From assembly GCA_025997795.1 (NCBI GenBank), contig BNVB01000014.1, forward strand, positions 1 through 45,056: a DNA stretch of 45,056 bases. The letters run 5' to 3'. The notes under the pieces are model-generated. The model ran no database searches, was not told the origin of the DNA, and saw only the letters and a list, made by a program, of their open reading frames with translations. Numbering within the stretch: the first letter of the stretch is position 1; each line of letters starts with the position of its first letter. Shown here piece after piece: positions 38,087 through 45,056 of this stretch. This DNA comes from Spirochaetia bacterium (lineage in GTDB: Bacteria > Spirochaetota > Spirochaetia > Treponematales > Breznakiellaceae). Both the position numbers and the translations under genes were made by a program.

Positions 38087-38159
38087 GGTGGATGACGGGG
38101 TTTGAACCCGCGACGACCAGATCCACAATCTGGGACTCTACCACTGAGCTACATCCACC
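38087..38159 (-). tRNA. tRNA-His (anticodon GTG)
   Basis: Acceptor GTGGATG/CATCCAC with an extra 5' G (position -1) opposite discriminator C, the histidine identity pair. The anticodon loop TTGTGGA has GTG. T-arm GGTTTGAACCC. CCA is not encoded. Confidence 0.93.
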
Positions 38160-38228
38160 ATCAATAAGAACAAGTATATAATGCCCGGAAAACAAAAAAA
38201 TGTCAAGCTTCCACCGTGCGAATTTAAG

Positions 38229-38256
38229 TCAATATCTTGCTTTTTTATACCGATGA
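38229..38256 (+). promoter_or_regulatory. Weak candidate sigma-28 (flagellar) promoter
   Basis: TCAA, 16 bases, then ACCGATGA, which differs at two positions from the GCCGATAA -10 consensus of FliA-type promoters. It lies about 20 bases before the flgN-like start, in the place expected for a flagellar operon promoter. The evidence is weak. Confidence 0.3.
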
Positions 38257-38273
38257 TCAAAAAGGAGGCAGGT

Positions 38274-38756
38274 ATGGAAAATTCCCAGGCTTTTTCACTG
38301 GTATTGTTTAAGGAAGTTGAACTTTTGGAGAAAATCCCCCCTCTCCAGGCCCTGCTCCGGGATGCGGTTATCAAGCGGGAATGGACGGATTATGAGATAT
38401 TGATGGAATCCATAAGCGAAATTGGGACTCATTTTGATATTCTGGAGAAGGACCGGGAGGCCCTTTTTAAGACCCTTGCAGAAGGGGAAGAACCGGATTC
38501 TTTTTATGCCTATGCTGCCAGGCTTCCTGAAGGGGAGCGGGAGGAAATTTCCATCCTCTACCGCAAGCTCAAAATAACGGCGCTCCAGATAAAGATAGCC
38601 AATGATACCCTTATGGAATACCTGAGGGAGATACGATCCGCCGTCAGCGGGGTGCTGGAAAAGGCTTACCCGGACAGGCGGGGTAAAATGTATTCCCGCC
38701 GGGGTACCGAACGGGAAGCCGATATGCGAAGTCTCATGGTAAACCAGACGTTTTAA
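38274..38756 (+). CDS. FlgN-like flagellar chaperone (by position and shape)
   Basis: A 160-residue, largely helical acidic protein (FSLVLFKEVELLEKIPPLQALLRDAVIKREW, in parts) with Leu-rich heptads and the end RRGTEREADMRSLMVNQTF. Sequence alone does not prove a family, but FlgN chaperones are about 140-160 residues, helical, and encoded directly before flgK, as here (12 bases). Such a chaperone would hold FlgK and FlgL before export. ATG 38274 follows AAAGGAGG. The frame can be extended to 38181, which is not supported by a ribosome-binding site. Confidence 0.65.
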   Translation: MENSQAFSLVLFKEVELLEKIPPLQALLRDAVIKREWTDYEILMESISEIGTHFDILEKDREALFKTLAEGEEPDSFYAYAARLPEGEREEISILYRKLKITALQIKIANDTLMEYLREIRSAVSGVLEKAYPDRRGKMYSRRGTEREADMRSLMVNQTF

Positions 38757-38768
38757 GAGGAGCGTTTT

Positions 38769-40646
38769 ATGACATCAACCTTTCAGGGGATAGAAATAGG
38801 CAAGCGGGCTATGGTTGCCCACCAGCAGGCCATGACCACCACAGAACATAATGTGTCAAACATGAATACCCCCGGTTATTCCCGGCAGCGGGTGGAACTT
38901 TCCGCCTTCGAGCCCATATACCTTCCCGGCCTGGAACGGGAGGAAACACCCGGCCAGATAGGCCAGGGAGTTATGATCGAACGGATTAGCCGTCTGAGGG
39001 ATCAGCTTTTGGATCAGCAAATTGTGGCCCATTCTTCTGCCGAGGGGTACTGGAATGCCCGGGATCCCTATATACGGCAGATGGAACAGGTCCTCCACGA
39101 AGTAAACGGTCAGTCAATCCGGGAAGGGCTGGACAAGTTCTGGGATTCCTGGCAGGAACTGGCTAATATGCCCGCGGATATACCTGCCCGGACAGAATTG
39201 GTAGAACGGGGTAAAACCCTGGTTGACCGGGTTGAAACAAGCTTTAAACAGCTTAAGGGTCTGCAGGATATGGCAGAACAGGATATCCGCATTACCGTTA
39301 ACCGGGTAAACGATCTTTCCCGGCAGATTGCCGGCCTTAATAAAGATATCCAGCGAATCCAGGCCCAGGGGGATAATCCCAACGATTTGATGGACCGCCG
39401 GGACCTCCTGACCGATCAATTATCAGCCCTTATCGACGTTACCGTAGACCGCCGGGATCCGGATGAATTTATGATCCATACTGCGGGTATGATTCTTGTC
39501 CAGGGCAGCCTTGGCAGAGAATTTTCCATCCATCAAGATCAGGGAGAAGAAGGGTATTCACGGGTATACTGGCAGGAAACAGGTCAGGAAATTCGGTTCC
39601 AGGACGGAAGCCTCAAGGCCCTCTTTGAACTGCGGGATAATACCATAGAAAACGAAATTCGTTCCCTGGATAACTTTACCATGAATTTTATCGACCTGGT
39701 AAACGAGGTTCACCGTGATGCCTATGGCCTTAACGGAGCCACGGGAAATGATTTTTTTGTAGAACGGCCCTTTGTAACCAATGTGGACGGTAACTACGAC
39801 CGGAACGGGGATGGTGAAGCGGATTCCACGTATATTTTCCGGATCAACGGAACCAATGCCTTGGAACCGAATGTCCAGACCGGGCTTGAAGGAGTTATCA
39901 CCCTTTCCGGACCACGGGGTAATGTAGAAGTACCCTACTATCCCACCGATACGGTGAAGGACATTATCACCCGGGTAAACAATTCCGGCGCCGAAGTAGT
40001 GGCCCGGCTTAACCGGGAAGGACAGCTCCAGCTTAAAGGAATCCCCGCAGAAGGCTGGGAAAATCCCGACTTTGTGATCCGCCATGTGGAAGATTCGGGG
40101 TATTTTCTGGAAGGATATGCGGGATTGCTTAATGCCCGCGGACCCGAAGGGGCCTTTGACTGGGGCGGCGCCGGAGCAGTGGCGGCTCTGCAAGGCGGCG
40201 CCAACGATCGTGCGGTGGCCCCCACGGCACATCCTGCCGGCTGGCTCGAAATAAATCCTGCCATTTTACGGGATGTAAGCACCGTGGCGGCAGGTTTTGG
40301 CCAGAACGGCAGGCCAGCCAATGCCGGTAACGGCGAAGCAGCCCTGGCGGTGGCAAGTATCCGTCACGACCGGGTCATGGTGGGAAAAAACATGACCTTT
40401 TCCGACTATTTTTCCGATATCACCGGCCGGGTGGGCGCCCTGGGAGAACAGAGCCGCGACCAAAAGGCCAGCAAAAACGAAACAATGAAGGCCCTCATCG
40501 AAGAACGCCAGTCCGTGGCGGGGGTCAATATTAACGAAGAACTGGCGGACATGATCCGCTACCAGCATGGGTTTAACGCCGCCGCCCGGTTTATTACCAC
40601 GATCAATTCCATGCTGGATACGATTATTAACAGAATGGGTGTGTAG
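38769..40646 (+). CDS. flgK: Flagellar hook-associated protein 1 (FlgK)
   Basis: A 625-residue junction protein between hook and filament. The N-terminal GIEIGKRAMVAHQQAMTTTEHNVSNMNTPGYSRQRVEL (in parts) is the conserved rod/hook domain with the NTPGYSRQ motif. GQIGQGVMIERISRLRDQLLDQQ follows, and the C terminus has NEELADMIRYQHGFNAAARFITTINSMLDTIINRMGV, the matching coiled half. The middle part (~330-500) is the variable domain, with a NYDRNGDGEADS segment that resembles a calcium-binding loop. The length is within the range for spirochaetes. AGAGGAG precedes the ATG. flgL follows. Confidence 0.94.
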   Translation: MTSTFQGIEIGKRAMVAHQQAMTTTEHNVSNMNTPGYSRQRVELSAFEPIYLPGLEREETPGQIGQGVMIERISRLRDQLLDQQIVAHSSAEGYWNARDPYIRQMEQVLHEVNGQSIREGLDKFWDSWQELANMPADIPARTELVERGKTLVDRVETSFKQLKGLQDMAEQDIRITVNRVNDLSRQIAGLNKDIQRIQAQGDNPNDLMDRRDLLTDQLSALIDVTVDRRDPDEFMIHTAGMILVQGSLGREFSIHQDQGEEGYSRVYWQETGQEIRFQDGSLKALFELRDNTIENEIRSLDNFTMNFIDLVNEVHRDAYGLNGATGNDFFVERPFVTNVDGNYDRNGDGEADSTYIFRINGTNALEPNVQTGLEGVITLSGPRGNVEVPYYPTDTVKDIITRVNNSGAEVVARLNREGQLQLKGIPAEGWENPDFVIRHVEDSGYFLEGYAGLLNARGPEGAFDWGGAGAVAALQGGANDRAVAPTAHPAGWLEINPAILRDVSTVAAGFGQNGRPANAGNGEAALAVASIRHDRVMVGKNMTFSDYFSDITGRVGALGEQSRDQKASKNETMKALIEERQSVAGVNINEELADMIRYQHGFNAAARFITTINSMLDTIINRMGV

Positions 40647-40682
40647 ACCCAAGGGTTTACCTTTGACTATAAGGAGTAACGA

Positions 40683-41930
40683 ATGAGAAGAGTATCTTCC
40701 GATATGCCTATCACGGATTTGCAGTACCGGCTGCGCCGTCAGGAAGAGGGGCTTGCTGCTATAAAATCAAAAATTGCCTCCAATACCCGGATTAAGGATC
40801 TGCGGGACGATCCGCTGGCGGCATCCCATGCGGTACGCTACGATTCCTATCTTACCCGCCTGGAACGCTACGAAAAAAATACCCAGTTTGCCAAAGAACA
40901 TTACGACCTGCAAGACAGCTATCTTGGGGAATTCAACGACATACTCCAGCGGGTACGGGAATTGGCCGTGACCGGTTCCACCGGAACTAACGGACCGGAT
41001 GAAACAAAATATATCGCCATCGAAGTCAATGAACTGCTTAAAGAACTGGTGGATCTTGCCAACAAAAGCGGCCCCGACGGCAAACAGCTTTTTGCCGGAG
41101 ACAAGGCCTTTACCGAACCGTTCAGGATTATCGAAGGAACCATAGAAGGGGGCGGGGAGTCCATGGTGGTGGGCGTGGAATACCGGGGCGCCGGAGCAAA
41201 CCGCCGGACAGAAATTGGCGATGGTTCCTATGCCGCATTGGACATAGGCGGCGGCGAAGCATTCTGGGCAGAAAAAATGAACATCGTTTCCCGTGTGGAC
41301 GGTACCAATTACCGGGTTAATGAAGAAACTTCTATTTTTGTGGATGGACATGAAATAAAACTTACCGCCGGGGATACACTTCCTGCCATCGTGGCAAAGA
41401 TCAATGAATCTCCCGCGCCGGTAAAGGCCTATGTGGACCCCCAAACCCGCGGACTGGCGCTTAATGGCACCGATGCACACCTTATCAGAATGGAGGATCG
41501 CCAGGGGTCCACGGTACTGCAGGAACTGGGAGTAACACGGGCCACCAACGATCCCTATGCGCCCAACTGGAACGAAAGCGCGCTTGTGTCGGGAGGATCT
41601 GCCTTTGATATGGTTATCCGCCTTAGGGATTCCCTTTACCGGCATGATCAGGAATTTGCCGGAAGCCAGGGTCTGGGCGGTATAGACCTGGCCCTTTCCA
41701 ACATAAGTTCCCGGCGTACAACAGAAGGAAGCCGCCGGGAACGGGCAGCGTTTGCCTGGCAGCGGCTGGGCGAAGAAATTGAACAGGTTACCGCAGCCCT
41801 GGGACGGGAAGCAGGGCTGGACTATGAACATGCAGCCATGGAACTTTCCATGATGGATTTTGCCCAGCGGGCGGCCCTGTCCACTGCGGCAAAAGTAATT
41901 CCCCCAACACTGCTTGACTTTTTACGTTAA
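40683..41930 (+). CDS. flgL: Flagellar hook-associated protein 3 (FlgL)
   Basis: A 415-residue flagellin-like junction protein. The N-terminal RRVSSDMPITDLQYRLRRQEEGLAAIKSKIASNTRIKDLRDDPLAA (in parts) is the D0-D1 helix region; the C-terminal helix contains ERAAFAWQRLGEEIEQVTAALGREAGLDYEHAAMELSMMDFAQRAALSTAAKVI, also in parts. The middle domain has a duplicated-looking VDGTNYRVNEETSIFVDG stretch. It is exported and assembled after FlgK. AAGGAG is upstream. It lies 36 bases after flgK and 22 bases before fliW. Confidence 0.92.
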   Translation: MRRVSSDMPITDLQYRLRRQEEGLAAIKSKIASNTRIKDLRDDPLAASHAVRYDSYLTRLERYEKNTQFAKEHYDLQDSYLGEFNDILQRVRELAVTGSTGTNGPDETKYIAIEVNELLKELVDLANKSGPDGKQLFAGDKAFTEPFRIIEGTIEGGGESMVVGVEYRGAGANRRTEIGDGSYAALDIGGGEAFWAEKMNIVSRVDGTNYRVNEETSIFVDGHEIKLTAGDTLPAIVAKINESPAPVKAYVDPQTRGLALNGTDAHLIRMEDRQGSTVLQELGVTRATNDPYAPNWNESALVSGGSAFDMVIRLRDSLYRHDQEFAGSQGLGGIDLALSNISSRRTTEGSRRERAAFAWQRLGEEIEQVTAALGREAGLDYEHAAMELSMMDFAQRAALSTAAKVIPPTLLDFLR

Positions 41931-41952
41931 TACGGTATTTTAGGAGATTACG

Positions 41953-42405
41953 GTGAAGGTTTATACCAAGGCATACGGACCAATTGAGGTGGATGAACGG
42001 CAGCGGGCTACATTTCCCGCGGGCCTTTTCGGTTTTGAGACCATCACAGACTATGTACTTATAGACGCTGAACGGCAGCCTTTTTACTGGCTCCAGTCCC
42101 TGGAAGCGGAACACATAGCCTTTATTATTATCAATCCCTTTTTGTTCCGGCCAGATTACGAACTTGACATTGACGATGAACTGCTTAAGGATATTGGTAT
42201 TTCCAGTCCCGACAAGGCGCTTATCTTTTCTATTGTTACCATTCCCCCCTCTGGTCCCATGACGGCGAACCTCCAGGGGCCGCTGATCATCAACCGGGAT
42301 ACCCGTATAGGCAAACAGGGCATTCTTACCGATCCCCGGTGGAAGATTAAACACGATGTTCTGGAAGAGTTAAAAGGGGCCGGCAGCATAAGGAAGGATC
42401 CATAA
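41953..42405 (+). CDS. fliW: Flagellar assembly factor FliW
   Basis: A 150-residue protein that binds CsrA and flagellin and so links filament assembly to translation control. It begins KVYTKAYGPIEVDERQRATFPAGLFGFETITDYVLID (in parts) and has PFYWLQSLEAEHIAFIIINPFLF and the C-terminal MTANLQGPLIINRDTRIGKQ, all FliW signatures. It uses a GTG start after AGGAGA. Its stop overlaps the csrA ATG by one base, so the antagonist and its partner are made together. Confidence 0.93.
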   Translation: MKVYTKAYGPIEVDERQRATFPAGLFGFETITDYVLIDAERQPFYWLQSLEAEHIAFIIINPFLFRPDYELDIDDELLKDIGISSPDKALIFSIVTIPPSGPMTANLQGPLIINRDTRIGKQGILTDPRWKIKHDVLEELKGAGSIRKDP

Positions 42406-42638
42406 TGCTGATACTTTCACGAAAGATCAACGAAAAGATTATGATAGGCGATGACATCTCGATTTCAATTATCGAGATCCGGGGAGATCAGGTCCGTATC
42501 GGCGTGGATGCCCCAAGAACAGTAAAGGTATTCCGTCAGGAAGTATTTGATGCCATCCGGGCAGAAAACCGGGCCGCCGCAGAATCTACTCCGGTGTTCC
42601 CCGAATTTGACTTTGGCGCAAAACGGGATCCGCTTTAA
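42405..42638 (+). CDS. csrA: Carbon storage regulator CsrA
   Basis: A 77-residue RNA-binding repressor. It begins MLILSRKINEKIMIGDDISISIIEI with RGDQVRIGVDAPRTVKVFRQEV, the strands that bind GGA motifs in mRNA leaders; Arg6 and Arg44-like residues are present. Length is standard. The start codon overlaps the fliW stop. In this branch CsrA typically represses flagellin translation until FliW frees it. It is the last gene of the flagellar unit, and the next gene converges after 29 bases without a recognised terminator. Confidence 0.95.
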   Translation: MLILSRKINEKIMIGDDISISIIEIRGDQVRIGVDAPRTVKVFRQEVFDAIRAENRAAAESTPVFPEFDFGAKRDPL

Positions 42639-42667
42639 CGTAACATCCAAGTCATCCGCCTTAAACT

Positions 42668-43723
42668 TTAGTCCTTGTCCTGGTTGGTTTGGTACAGATC
42701 GTTAAATTCTTCCGCTATATGGTAGAACACCTCAAGTAAAGCCGGATCAAACTGGGTTGATTTTGATTCCATAATTTTTTCCACCGTTTTGGGATGATCA
42801 ATCGCCGGTTTATAACTGCGCCTCATCCGCAGGGCATCGTAAACATCGGCAATGGAAACAATCCTGGCTGCCAGGGGAATCATGTCTCCTTCAAGTTTAA
42901 AGGGGTAACCCGAACCGTTCCACCGTTCATGGTGTGAAAGGGCAATTTCCTTGGCCATGGGATTGGGGTAAGTAGAAAGAATAAATGCGCCATTTTTGGT
43001 ATGTTCCTGCATTACTGTCCATTCCCAGTCAGAAAGGGGGCCTTCCTTGTTTAGGATGTCATCGGGGGTACCGATTTTTCCCACATCGTGCATGGAAGCA
43101 AGAAAGCCGATGTTATCAATAAAATCGGCATCAATGCGTTCATAGTCTGTTTTGTTGTACAGTTCCTTTGCCAGGCGGCGGGAATAGTGGTTTACCCGGG
43201 TAATATGTTTGCCCGTATCATTATCCTTGAGTTTTGACGCTTCCAGAAGACTCATAAAGACAGAGCGGAGCAGCTGGCGGTTTTCTTCGGTTACATCGTC
43301 AAACATGACGGTAAATTCTTCCGGATCCTTGCTGTCGGGGTTCAGGGGAAACAGGTACAGTTTGGTTTGAATGGTAGCCATTTCCCGTGATTTGATCTTT
43401 ACCTCTCCCTTCCAGGAATAACCGTTAGTTCCTTTAAGTATCGTCTCACGAATTTGCCGGATATCGTCGAGATCAAAAAATTTGCCAAACAGATCCGTTA
43501 AGTATTGCCCAGCAAGATTTCTAAACCCATGGAGCAAATTTTTACTTGCTTCATTGGCGTAGAGGATTTTAAGTTTCCGGTTAATAAAAAAGACAGGAAA
43601 CATACTTTTTATATAAGGATTATCGTTGGTGAGGAATTTTGATGTATCAACCGAATCGTCACTGGGAGTTTCTATTTCATCAGAAAGTTCATCCAGCTCA
43701 TCCGGTTCCTCTATTTCTTCCAT
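42668..43723 (-). CDS. PAS / HD-GYP domain protein (putative cyclic-di-GMP phosphodiesterase)
   Basis: A 351-residue signalling protein. After an acidic N terminus (EEIEEPDELDELSDEIETP) a PAS-like sensor runs from about 35 to 155 (FPVFFINRKLKILYANEAS). An HD-GYP domain follows: KHITRVNHYSRRLA, ASMHDVGKIGTPDDIL with the His-Asp, and HHERWNGSGYP, where the GYP motif appears. HD-GYP proteins usually degrade cyclic-di-GMP, which controls motility; the flagellar operon ends next to it. It shares a one-base overlap with tsaB upstream and is the last gene of the tsaE-tsaB unit. Confidence 0.85.
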   Translation of the reverse strand: MEEIEEPDELDELSDEIETPSDDSVDTSKFLTNDNPYIKSMFPVFFINRKLKILYANEASKNLLHGFRNLAGQYLTDLFGKFFDLDDIRQIRETILKGTNGYSWKGEVKIKSREMATIQTKLYLFPLNPDSKDPEEFTVMFDDVTEENRQLLRSVFMSLLEASKLKDNDTGKHITRVNHYSRRLAKELYNKTDYERIDADFIDNIGFLASMHDVGKIGTPDDILNKEGPLSDWEWTVMQEHTKNGAFILSTYPNPMAKEIALSHHERWNGSGYPFKLEGDMIPLAARIVSIADVYDALRMRRSYKPAIDHPKTVEKIMESKSTQFDPALLEVFYHIAEEFNDLYQTNQDKD

Positions 43724-44412
43724 TATCCGTTTAACTCCGCATCACTTTTTCTTAGGTATCGGGGGCTCGCGGCAGAACCAGCCCCAGTTGTAAGTATACC
43801 CCGTTCCATGCTTAGGTTCAACAATTCCGCCGCATGGCCGCGGCCATGGGCGGGATCGATACAAACGCCGGGAAAAACTTCCAGAAGCCGGGGAAAAACC
43901 AAAGGAGCGGCGGGACCGGTAACCAGCAGGGCAGGGCAGTCTGCTGCTTTTAGGGCGGCAATAAGCTGTTCCAAACCGATGTCCATATATGACCCCGTTA
44001 GCTTTCCCGCTTTGTAGAAGGCGGTAAAAAACGAAGCCTTCTTTGCGTCCAGTACTGGGAGAACAATGCCGGGCCAGAACGAAAGCGAATATGCCATGCA
44101 GTCCAGGGTTGGTATGGGAAGAATGGGAATTCCCAGGGCAAGGGAAATACCTTTGGCGGCGGCAAAGCCGATACGGAGTCCTGTAAAAGAACCGGGACCT
44201 TCCATACAGCTTACCCCTTCCAGTTTTGTCTTGTCCAGACCTGCCATGTTAAGGAGTGTATTGGCGCCGTCCATAATACACTCCGAATGTTTGGTCTCTG
44301 CCAGTTCCAGATAAAAACGTCCTTCGCCGCTTCCTTTGGCGCCATCTGTTCTATCTGCCGAAAGAGCCAAAGAGCAGCTGTCTGCGGCGGTGTCAAAGGC
44401 GATAATGTTCAT
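43723..44412 (-). CDS. tsaB: tRNA threonylcarbamoyladenosine biosynthesis protein TsaB
   Basis: A 229-residue ASKHA-fold protein needed for the t6A modification of ANN-decoding tRNAs, acting with TsaD and TsaE. It starts NIIAFDTAADSCSLAL, then CMEGPGSFTGLRIGFAAAKGISLALGIPILPIPTLDCMAYS (in parts), the GPGSFTGLRIG motif being diagnostic. The C-terminal half is shortened and divergent, as usual in TsaB. It overlaps tsaE by four bases and the HD-GYP gene by one base. Confidence 0.92.
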   Translation of the reverse strand: MNIIAFDTAADSCSLALSADRTDGAKGSGEGRFYLELAETKHSECIMDGANTLLNMAGLDKTKLEGVSCMEGPGSFTGLRIGFAAAKGISLALGIPILPIPTLDCMAYSLSFWPGIVLPVLDAKKASFFTAFYKAGKLTGSYMDIGLEQLIAALKAADCPALLVTGPAAPLVFPRLLEVFPGVCIDPAHGRGHAAELLNLSMERGILTTGAGSAASPRYLRKSDAELNG

Positions 44413-44864
44413 ACATGTCTCCTGTCCTGGTACCGGATTTTCCGCCTGCTGTCTTCCATGATATCAATAGTAACGGCGAAAACAGTTTCCGGCAGCAGAC
44501 AGAGCCGTTCCGGCCATTCAATAAGACAGATGCCCTTACCATAAAGCAGGTCCTCGCCGCCTGCCAGACGGAAATCATCGTCTCCCGAGAGGCGGTAACA
44601 ATCCATATGGTAAAAGGGAATACTTCCAGTAAAACCGGAAACCGCCTCATACTCGCTGATAATGGTATAACTGGGACTTGTTACCTGTTCGCTTATACCC
44701 AAAGCACGGGCAAAACCGGCGGCAAAAACCGTTTTCCCCGCACCGAGTCTGCCCGTAAGCGTTACGATACTTCCCGGTCCCAGCCGGGCGGCAAGGTTTT
44801 CCGCAATGTGAGCGGTTTCCTCCGCAGAGGAGGAGTTGTATTCTCCCTCAGCCGGGAAGTCCAC
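44409..44864 (-). CDS. tsaE: tRNA threonylcarbamoyladenosine biosynthesis ATPase TsaE
   Basis: A 151-residue ATPase of the t6A complex. Walker A is GRLGAGKT (residues 38-45), followed by AAGFARALG, VTSPSYTIISEYE with the family's switch residues, and YHMDCYRLSG with the conserved Asp-x-Tyr-Arg motif. The GTG start at 44864 lacks a strong ribosome-binding site, but it lies inside the last codons of an upstream gene whose TGA is at 44848-44850 (same strand), so it is probably translated by coupling. It is the first complete gene of tsaE-tsaB-HD-GYP. Confidence 0.92.
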   Translation of the reverse strand: MDFPAEGEYNSSSAEETAHIAENLAARLGPGSIVTLTGRLGAGKTVFAAGFARALGISEQVTSPSYTIISEYEAVSGFTGSIPFYHMDCYRLSGDDDFRLAGGEDLLYGKGICLIEWPERLCLLPETVFAVTIDIMEDSRRKIRYQDRRHV

Positions 44865-44911
44865 CTGTCTCGTCCAGTATGGAAATGAATTTCTTTACTT
44901 CCTTGGTTAAC
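44848..44911 (-). CDS. C-terminal tail of the gene upstream of tsaE (partial)
   Basis: On the minus strand the frame reads LTKEVKKFISILDETGGLPG and stops with TGA at 44848-44850, overlapping the tsaE start. The same LTKEVKKFISILD is encoded again on the plus strand at 45017-45055. The tail is thus the natural 3' end of a gene that once ran into tsaE; its body is cut off at 44911, where the sequence turns back on itself. I do not recognise the protein. Confidence 0.6.
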
Positions 44912-45056
44912 AAAGCAGTGGAAAGCCCGATTGATTTTACCATAGAAACAAAACCCACGGGCCTTAACGAGGTTATTATCAACAATATGGGAGATGTGGA
45001 TTATCCCCTGCTTCCGTTAACCAAGGAAGTAAAGAAATTCATTTCCATACTGGACG
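44871..45056. repeat. Perfect 41-bp inverted repeat with 104-bp spacer (fold-back)
   Basis: Bases 44871-44911 and 45016-45056 are exact reverse complements. The right arm reaches the last base of the window and may go further. The 104-bp spacer and right arm read, on the plus strand, KAVESPIDFTIETKPTGLNE, then VIINNMGDVDYPLLP and KEVKKFISILD, which continues into the tail seen on the minus strand at the left arm. The arms meet the spacer at GTTAAC, itself a palindrome. Confidence 0.9.
44912..45056 (+). pseudogene. Inverted partial copy of the gene upstream of tsaE
   Basis: The plus-strand frame encodes about 48 residues, from KAVESPIDF through GLNEVIINNMGDVDYPLLPL to KEVKKFISILD at the window end. 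Its last 13 residues equal the antisense-strand tail before tsaE. An ATG at 44879 makes a frame that looks like a gene start, but bases 44879-44911 are simply the antisense of that tail. The segment is therefore the 3' part of the same gene in opposite orientation, not a new gene divergent from tsaE. Confidence 0.6.

Noticed and set aside
40767..41831. Open frame of 354 codons on the minus strand
   Set aside because: Antisense shadow of flgL; it has Cys/Phe-rich composition without motifs.
44879..45056. A new plus-strand gene starting MEMNFFTSLVN, divergent from tsaE
   Set aside because: The first 11 codons are the exact antisense of the tail of the gene upstream of tsaE; the rest is the inverted copy of that gene. 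The start is an effect of the fold-back.
44871..45056. Phase-variable invertible switch
   Set aside because: Arms and spacer can be explained by one gene fragment in both orientations; no recombinase gene and no promoter in the spacer were seen. It is not excluded until the sequence beyond the window is known.

Overview
The window looks like a chromosomal segment of a host-associated treponeme (Spirochaetes, probably of the termite-gut type). The evidence is a flagellar block flgN-like/flgK/flgL/fliW/csrA, a TonB/ExbB/ExbD system with its outer-membrane receptor, a glucosyl-3-phosphoglycerate synthase, anaerobe enzymes (rubrerythrin, two phenylacetate-CoA-ligase-type enzymes with an ACT-domain partner), and near-even base composition. 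The genus call is inference from gene content. Genes are packed with short gaps, and no intergenic stretch exceeds about 130 bases. There is no rRNA, intact insertion sequence, prophage or CRISPR array.

Layout. 1-580: remnants of glgA and of an ACT-domain gene fused head to head. 616-6162: two acyl-CoA ligases (minus strand), divergent from a three-gene ABC importer with a clear promoter and a perfect operator palindrome. 6196-10032: mnmA, HD hydrolases, rubrerythrin, a flavodoxin-like protein and a nuclease/transposase remnant. 10081-14238: methionine synthesis (metY, and metA predicted to use acetyl-CoA), a DUF4143 ATPase and a UPF0303 protein. 14259-19469: gpmI, a CBS/SpoIIE-type phosphatase, a degenerate M20-like protein and gpgS. 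19472-24871: a TonB operon. 24951-27062: a biotin ECF transporter. 27185-31787: an amino-sugar pathway (SIS protein, nagA, mannose-family PTS IIC-IID-IIA-IIB) closed by a strong terminator. 31841-35715: a membrane protein, a Gfo/Idh/MocA oxidoreductase, a ceramidase-like hydrolase and a HAD phosphatase. 35760-37654: HPr and Enzyme I, the general PTS proteins that would energise the upstream PTS. 37760-38159: four tRNA genes. 38274-42638: the flagellar hook-filament junction operon ending with the FliW/CsrA switch. 42668-44864: PAS/HD-GYP protein, tsaB and tsaE.

Three things stand out. First, a 24-bp hairpin-forming repeat sits inside three unrelated protein genes and is translated differently in each: VPALVETG in glgA, ETRFPLKL in an exported protein, GSNFSGNR in gpmI. 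An unrelated 18-bp palindrome is repeated three times inside gpmI. This resembles short palindromic elements that spread at the DNA level and are tolerated in protein loops. Second, several genes have a near-consensus -10 box 6-7 bases before the ATG and no Shine-Dalgarno sequence, which predicts leaderless mRNAs. Third, both ends of the window look chimeric. The left end joins glgA to an inverted ACT gene through a few shared bases. The right end folds back on itself through a perfect 41-bp inverted repeat, so that the tail of the gene upstream of tsaE appears twice in opposite orientations.
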